Source of the DNA: an uncultured Candidatus Melainabacteria bacterium
GTDB lineage: Bacteria > Cyanobacteriota > Vampirovibrionia > Gastranaerophilales > Gastranaerophilaceae
Direction of reading: 5' to 3'
Assembly (NCBI GenBank): GCA_934747335.1
Contig: CAKVGS010000054.1
Span: 1-7,402, forward strand
DNA length: 7,402 nt
The translations under genes were made by a program, and so were the position numbers. This document shows positions 4,902 through 7,402 of the stretch, piece after piece; position 1 is the first letter of the stretch; every line of letters starts with the position of its first letter. The notes under the pieces are model-generated. The model had not been told where the DNA came from. It did no database searches and saw only the letters and a program-made list of their open reading frames with translations.

Positions 4902-5817
4902 ATTTGAAATAATTAATAGTTTTCATTAAACCATCTATAATATCTATTGTTGGCGTCCAATTAAGTTCTTTTTGAGCTAAGCTTATATCAGGTTGTCGTT
5001 GGACAGGATCATCTGACGGCAACGGTTTAAATACAATTTTAGACTCTGATTTTGTTAACTCAATAATAAGTTTTGCAAAGTCTAAAATTGTTCGCTCTGA
5101 TGGATTCCCCAAATTTATTGGTCCACACAGAGAAGAGTTCATCATTTTTATTAGACCTTCAATTAAATCATCGACGTAACAAAAAGAGCGGGTTTGAGTT
5201 CCATCTCCATAAATAGTTATATCTTCATTTTTTAAAGCTTGCACAATAAAATTAGATACAACTCTACCGTCGTTTTGCGCCATGTTTGGGCCATAAGTAT
5301 TAAAAATTCTTACGATTTTAGTATCAACATTTGTTTGCCTGTGATAATCCATCATAAGAGTTTCCGCACAACGTTTTCCTTCGTCATAGCAACTTCTTAT
5401 CCCTATCGGATTAACATTTCCCCAATAATCTTCGGTTTGCGGGTGAACTTTTGGATCACCATAAACTTCACTTGTAGATGCTTGTAAAATTGTCGCTTTA
5501 CATTCTTTGGCAAGTTCCAGCATATTGATTATTCCAAGTACAGATGTTTTTATTGTTTTTATTGCATCATATTGATAATGCGGAGGACTTGCGGGACAAG
5601 CTAAATTATAAATTTGGTCAACTTCCGCAAAATACTCTTTTGTTATATCGTGTCTAACAAGTTCAAATCTATTGTTGCCAATAAATTTTCTTATATTATC
5701 TTTTGAACCTGTAAAAAAATTGTCAAGACAAATTACATCTTCACCTTCATCAAGCAATCTTTTACACAAATTTGACCCAATAAAACCGGCACCACCGGTT
5801 ATTAAAATTTTCTTCAT
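4891..5817 (-). CDS. uxs: UDP-glucuronate decarboxylase (UDP-xylose synthase)
   Basis: This is an extended SDR-family enzyme, 308 residues, close to bacterial UXS length. It oxidises UDP-glucuronate with bound NAD, decarboxylates it and reduces the intermediate to UDP-xylose, a donor for cell-surface polysaccharide. The evidence is the Rossmann motif G-G-A-G-F-I-G-S (8-15), the UXS-specific N-L-A-C-P-A-S-P-P-H-Y-Q-Y (71-83), the active-site T-S-E (115-117), W-G-N-V-N-P-I-G (132-139), Y144-x-x-x-K148 within R-S-C-Y-D-E-G-K-R, F-N-T-Y-G-P (172-177), and R-S-F-C-Y-V-D-D (210-217). These separate it from dTDP-glucose dehydratases and epimerases. The ribosome site is weak (AGGT, complement at 5822-5825). 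The gene lies 40 bp downstream of pheS and may receive its transcription. Its 3' end overlaps the convergent prepilin gene by 11 bp. Confidence 0.93.
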   Translation of the reverse strand: MKKILITGGAGFIGSNLCKRLLDEGEDVICLDNFFTGSKDNIRKFIGNNRFELVRHDITKEYFAEVDQIYNLACPASPPHYQYDAIKTIKTSVLGIINMLELAKECKATILQASTSEVYGDPKVHPQTEDYWGNVNPIGIRSCYDEGKRCAETLMMDYHRQTNVDTKIVRIFNTYGPNMAQNDGRVVSNFIVQALKNEDITIYGDGTQTRSFCYVDDLIEGLIKMMNSSLCGPINLGNPSERTILDFAKLIIELTKSESKIVFKPLPSDDPVQRQPDISLAQKELNWTPTIDIIDGLMKTINYFKSMI

Positions 5818-5831
5818 AAGTACCTAAAACA

Positions 5832-5850
5832 GGGTAGAAAATCTACTCCC
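5832..5850 (-). terminator. Weak hairpin after pheS
   Basis: On the minus strand GGG-AG-TAGA (5842-5850) can pair with TCTA-CCC (5832-5838) around a short AT loop with bulged bases, followed by TGTTTTAGG. The stem is imperfect and the T-run is short, so it would terminate poorly if at all. Partial read-through from pheS into the decarboxylase gene is likely. Confidence 0.35.
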
Positions 5851-5857
5851 AATTTAA

Positions 5858-6892
5858 TTAAAACTGTTCTAAAAATCTCTTATCGTTATTGAAGAACAAT
5901 CTGATATCATCAATTGCGTATTTAAGCATTGCAAGTCTTTCAACACCCATACCGAATGCGAAACCTGAATAAACATCAGGATCAATTCCAACGCCTCTTA
6001 AAACATTAGCGTCAACCATTCCGCAGCCGAGAACTTCCAACCAACCTGTTCCGCTGCAAGTACGACAACCTTTGCCTTGGCACATAATACATTGAACGTC
6101 AACTTCTGCAGAAGGTTCTGTGAATGGGAAGAAACTGCTTCTGAAACGAGTTGGACGAGCAGAACCAAAATACAATCTGATAAATTCGTTCAATACACCT
6201 TTTAAATCGCCAAATGTAATATCTTTATCAACATACAATCCTTCGATTTGGTGGAAGAAATTATTTTTACGAGCGTTGATGTTTTCATTTCTGTAAACTC
6301 TACCCGGAGAAATTACTTTTATTGGTGGTTTTTGATTTTCCATAACGTGAATTTGAGCGCCTGAAGTTTGGCTTCTCAAAACAACGCCTTCCATTCCTTT
6401 TACATAAAAAGTATCTTGTACATCTCTTGCAGGGTGGTCTTTTGGAACATTCAACATATCAAAGTTGTAGTATTCTGTTTCAACTTCAGGTGATAAGTTT
6501 GGTGCTACCACTGAGAAACCAAGATTTTGGAAAATTGTTACGATTTCATTTGTAGTAGAAGTTAGAAGGTGAACTTTGCCTTGTGGAATATATTTACCGC
6601 TCAAAGTAATATCAATTCTATCTTTTTGCAATTTTTCATTAAGTTCTTTTTGATAGAAGACTTCGTGTTTGTCTTTCAATAAACCTTCAAGGTCTTGAGT
6701 AATTTTGTTAGCTAATGCGCCAACAACACGTTTGTCTTCATCAGACAAATCTTTCAAACCTTTTTTGATTGAATTAAATTCACCTTTACGGCTTAAGTAT
6801 TTCAATCTGATTTCATCAATATCACTGATAGATTGAGCTTGCTCAATATCTGCTTTTGCTGAATTATAAATATTTTCCAACTGTTCTTTCAT
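5858..6892 (-). CDS. pheS: Phenylalanine--tRNA ligase alpha subunit
   Basis: PheS is the catalytic subunit of the cytoplasmic (alpha-beta)2 synthetase that charges tRNA-Phe. The 344 residues fit the family. An N-terminal coiled coil (about 1-90) precedes the class II core: H-P-A-R-D-V-Q-D-T-F (153-162), P-G-R-V-Y-R (196-201), F-F-H-Q-I-E-G (212-218), F-F-P-F-T-E-P-S-A-E-V-D-V (254-266), a Cys cluster C268/C271/C276/C279, and G-F-A-F-G-M-G-V-E-R-L (310-320). The frame stays open to 7012, but the first 40 residues look unlike PheS. The ATG at 6892 has GGAG seven bases upstream (6900-6903) and a promoter at 6913-6941, so I start there. R-S-Q-T-S (173-177) has Gln where many PheS proteins have His. 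No pheT follows; UDP-glucuronate decarboxylase does. Confidence 0.96.
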   Translation of the reverse strand: MKEQLENIYNSAKADIEQAQSISDIDEIRLKYLSRKGEFNSIKKGLKDLSDEDKRVVGALANKITQDLEGLLKDKHEVFYQKELNEKLQKDRIDITLSGKYIPQGKVHLLTSTTNEIVTIFQNLGFSVVAPNLSPEVETEYYNFDMLNVPKDHPARDVQDTFYVKGMEGVVLRSQTSGAQIHVMENQKPPIKVISPGRVYRNENINARKNNFFHQIEGLYVDKDITFGDLKGVLNEFIRLYFGSARPTRFRSSFFPFTEPSAEVDVQCIMCQGKGCRTCSGTGWLEVLGCGMVDANVLRGVGIDPDVYSGFAFGMGVERLAMLKYAIDDIRLFFNNDKRFLEQF

Positions 6893-6912
6893 ACTATTTC
6901 TCCTTACTAAAA

Positions 6913-6941
6913 ATGATATCGCAGAGGGGGTGAATTGTAAA
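6913..6941 (-). promoter_or_regulatory. pheS: Sigma70-type promoter of pheS
   Basis: The minus strand reads TTTACA (6936-6941), a 17-base spacer and TATCAT (6913-6918). Initiation would fall near 6906, leaving a leader of about 14 bases that holds the GGAG site. This leaves no room for a T-box or attenuator and places the upstream 40-codon extension of the frame outside the transcript. Confidence 0.65.
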
Positions 6942-6951
6942 GTTGTTATGG

Positions 6952-6985
6952 ATTGCCACGAAAATCTTACGATTTTCGTGACAAT
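6952..6985. repeat. REP-like palindrome upstream of pheS
   Basis: CACGAAAATC (6957-6966) pairs exactly with GATTTTCGTG (6971-6980) around TTAC. One mismatch then leads to ATTG (6952-6955) pairing with CAAT (6982-6985). The outer ends GGATTGCC and ACAATGAC resemble the ends of short palindromic repeats found scattered between genes in many bacteria. Copy number cannot be judged from one window. It ends ten bases upstream of the pheS -35 box. Confidence 0.6.
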
Positions 6986-7134
6986 GACAATTGATATCAA
7001 TATCAACTTCACAAATCTTTTTTAACCTCCATGGATAGGGAGGTCGCAGCTGTTAGCGAAGCTTTGCTGAGCTTTACAGATGCGGGTGGGTTTCTACGAA
7101 TGATCCCCTATGGGCAAACACTCATCACTAACAA

Positions 7135-7182
7135 GGCGCGATTGTTCATGATAATTTTTATCAAATGAACGACAATCGCGCC
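7135..7182. repeat. Long bulged hairpin
   Basis: GGCGCGATTGT (7135-7145) pairs perfectly with ACAATCGCGCC (7172-7182). After a 3-base bulge TCAT (7146-7149) pairs with ATGA (7165-7168). After a 2-base bulge GATA (7150-7153) pairs with TATC (7159-7162). The right arm carries both bulges. No T-run follows on either strand, so it is not a typical terminator. Confidence 0.75.
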
Positions 7183-7305
7183 GCGAACGTGCAGCGATTA
7201 GCTGCGATAGTGAGCGTGAGAGTGCAAGCTATGCTTGCTAATCATCCATTTGATTAAACGCTCGTAAGAGCGTAGGAAACGATGGCGTGTTTTCTCTTTC
7301 TTTTG

Positions 7306-7352
7306 GTACTTTTCTTTCTCTTTACCTCGCAAATAAAGAGAAAGAAAAGTAC
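7306..7352. repeat. Perfect 18-bp inverted repeat
   Basis: The arm at 7306-7323 (starts GTACTTTTC, ends CTCTTT) is the exact inverse of 7335-7352 (starts AAAGAG, ends AAAAGTAC), with an 11-base loop. One arm is wholly pyrimidine-rich apart from its GTA end. A related pyrimidine tract (7291-7304) lies directly to the left. It could be the end of a mobile repeat or a transcript-end hairpin for the gene at the right edge. Confidence 0.8.
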
Positions 7353-7384
7353 ATTTCAAAAAGCTTTTTATTTTAAAATAATTC

Positions 7385-7402
7385 TTACTTTTTCTTCTTT
7401 GA
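7385..7402 (-). CDS. Possible C-terminal end of a leftward gene (partial)
   Basis: Reading leftward from the edge, one frame gives S-K-K-K-K and then TAA at 7385-7387. A Lys-rich tail fits a ribosomal or other nucleic-acid-binding protein. In many bacteria ribosomal genes precede pheS. Five codons cannot establish a gene. Confidence 0.2.
   Translation of the reverse strand, partial: SKKKK

Larger units (their letters stand above)
7024..7352. repeat. Non-coding hairpin array between pheS and the right edge
   Basis: No plausible gene lies in this stretch. It contains at least six separate hairpins: ACCTCC/GGAGGT (7025-7044), the long bulged stem 7135-7182, GCAGC/GCTGC (7191-7205), GCAAGC/GCTTGC (7224-7238), TAATCA/TGATTA (7239-7256), ACGCTC/GAGCGT (7258-7273), and an 18-bp inverted repeat (7306-7352). 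By eye it is more GC-rich than the genes around it. It could be a mosaic of dispersed intergenic repeats or a structured RNA. Confidence 0.6.

Noticed and set aside
6893..7010. T-box or phenylalanine leader-peptide attenuator before pheS
   Set aside because: The promoter leaves a leader of about 14 bases, and I see no Phe-codon run or T-box sequence.
6893..7012. A 40-codon N-terminal extension of pheS
   Set aside because: The frame is open, but the added residues do not look like PheS, the ribosome site and promoter point to 6892, and the extension overlaps the palindrome at 6952-6985.
7224..7352. CRISPR array
   Set aside because: The repeats are hairpins of different sequence, not one repeat separated by equal unique spacers.
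7306..7352. Classical rho-independent terminator
   Set aside because: The stem is AT-rich and no T-run follows directly on either strand, so it was kept as an inverted repeat only.

Overview
The window is AT-rich bacterial DNA. The prepilin at 4113-4901 has the N-terminal pattern (GFTLQELLVSLAIIGIVAAL, then a Cys-poor soluble domain) that I associate with gut Gastranaerophilales (Vampirovibrionia/Melainabacteria). That assignment is an inference from protein style and low GC. No marker gene here fixes it.

The window divides at the tRNA-Gly(GCC) gene (3937-4011, minus strand). The left part (1-3936) looks accessory. A rightward pair encodes a signal-anchored unknown protein and a small membrane protein of the T4 superinfection-immunity (Imm) family. 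They converge with a leftward cluster. In transcription order that cluster is a stand-alone OB-fold protein (3558-3253), a membrane-anchored Asp/Tyr-rich protein (3112-2708), a 460-residue WG-repeat protein fused to a catalytically decayed DnaB-helicase C-terminal domain (2693-1311), and a solo LuxR-type helix-turn-helix protein (1223-780). The first two genes of the cluster carry near-identical 73-bp promoter/leader copies. About 300 bp of gene-free, short-repeat-rich DNA lies between this cluster and the 3' end of the tRNA gene, as expected at the end of an element integrated in a tRNA. No integrase is visible, so the island reading is a hypothesis.

The right part (4012-7402) looks like core chromosome. 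It holds a type IV prepilin-like gene read rightward, then UDP-glucuronate decarboxylase (UDP-xylose synthase) and pheS read leftward. The prepilin and decarboxylase genes overlap tail to tail by 11 bp. pheS has a good sigma70-like promoter that also fixes its start at 6892. Upstream of it lie a REP-like palindrome and roughly 330 bp of consecutive hairpins (7024-7352) with no coding potential. At the right edge is a possible leftward gene end (SKKKK-stop).

The most unusual content is the WG/pseudo-DnaB fusion. It keeps the DnaB fold signature but has lost the Walker A lysine, the catalytic glutamate and the arginine-finger residue. With an OB-fold protein in the same cluster, it suggests an accessory module that touches replication or single-stranded DNA (element maintenance, or interference with phage or host replication). 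The sequence alone does not establish that function.
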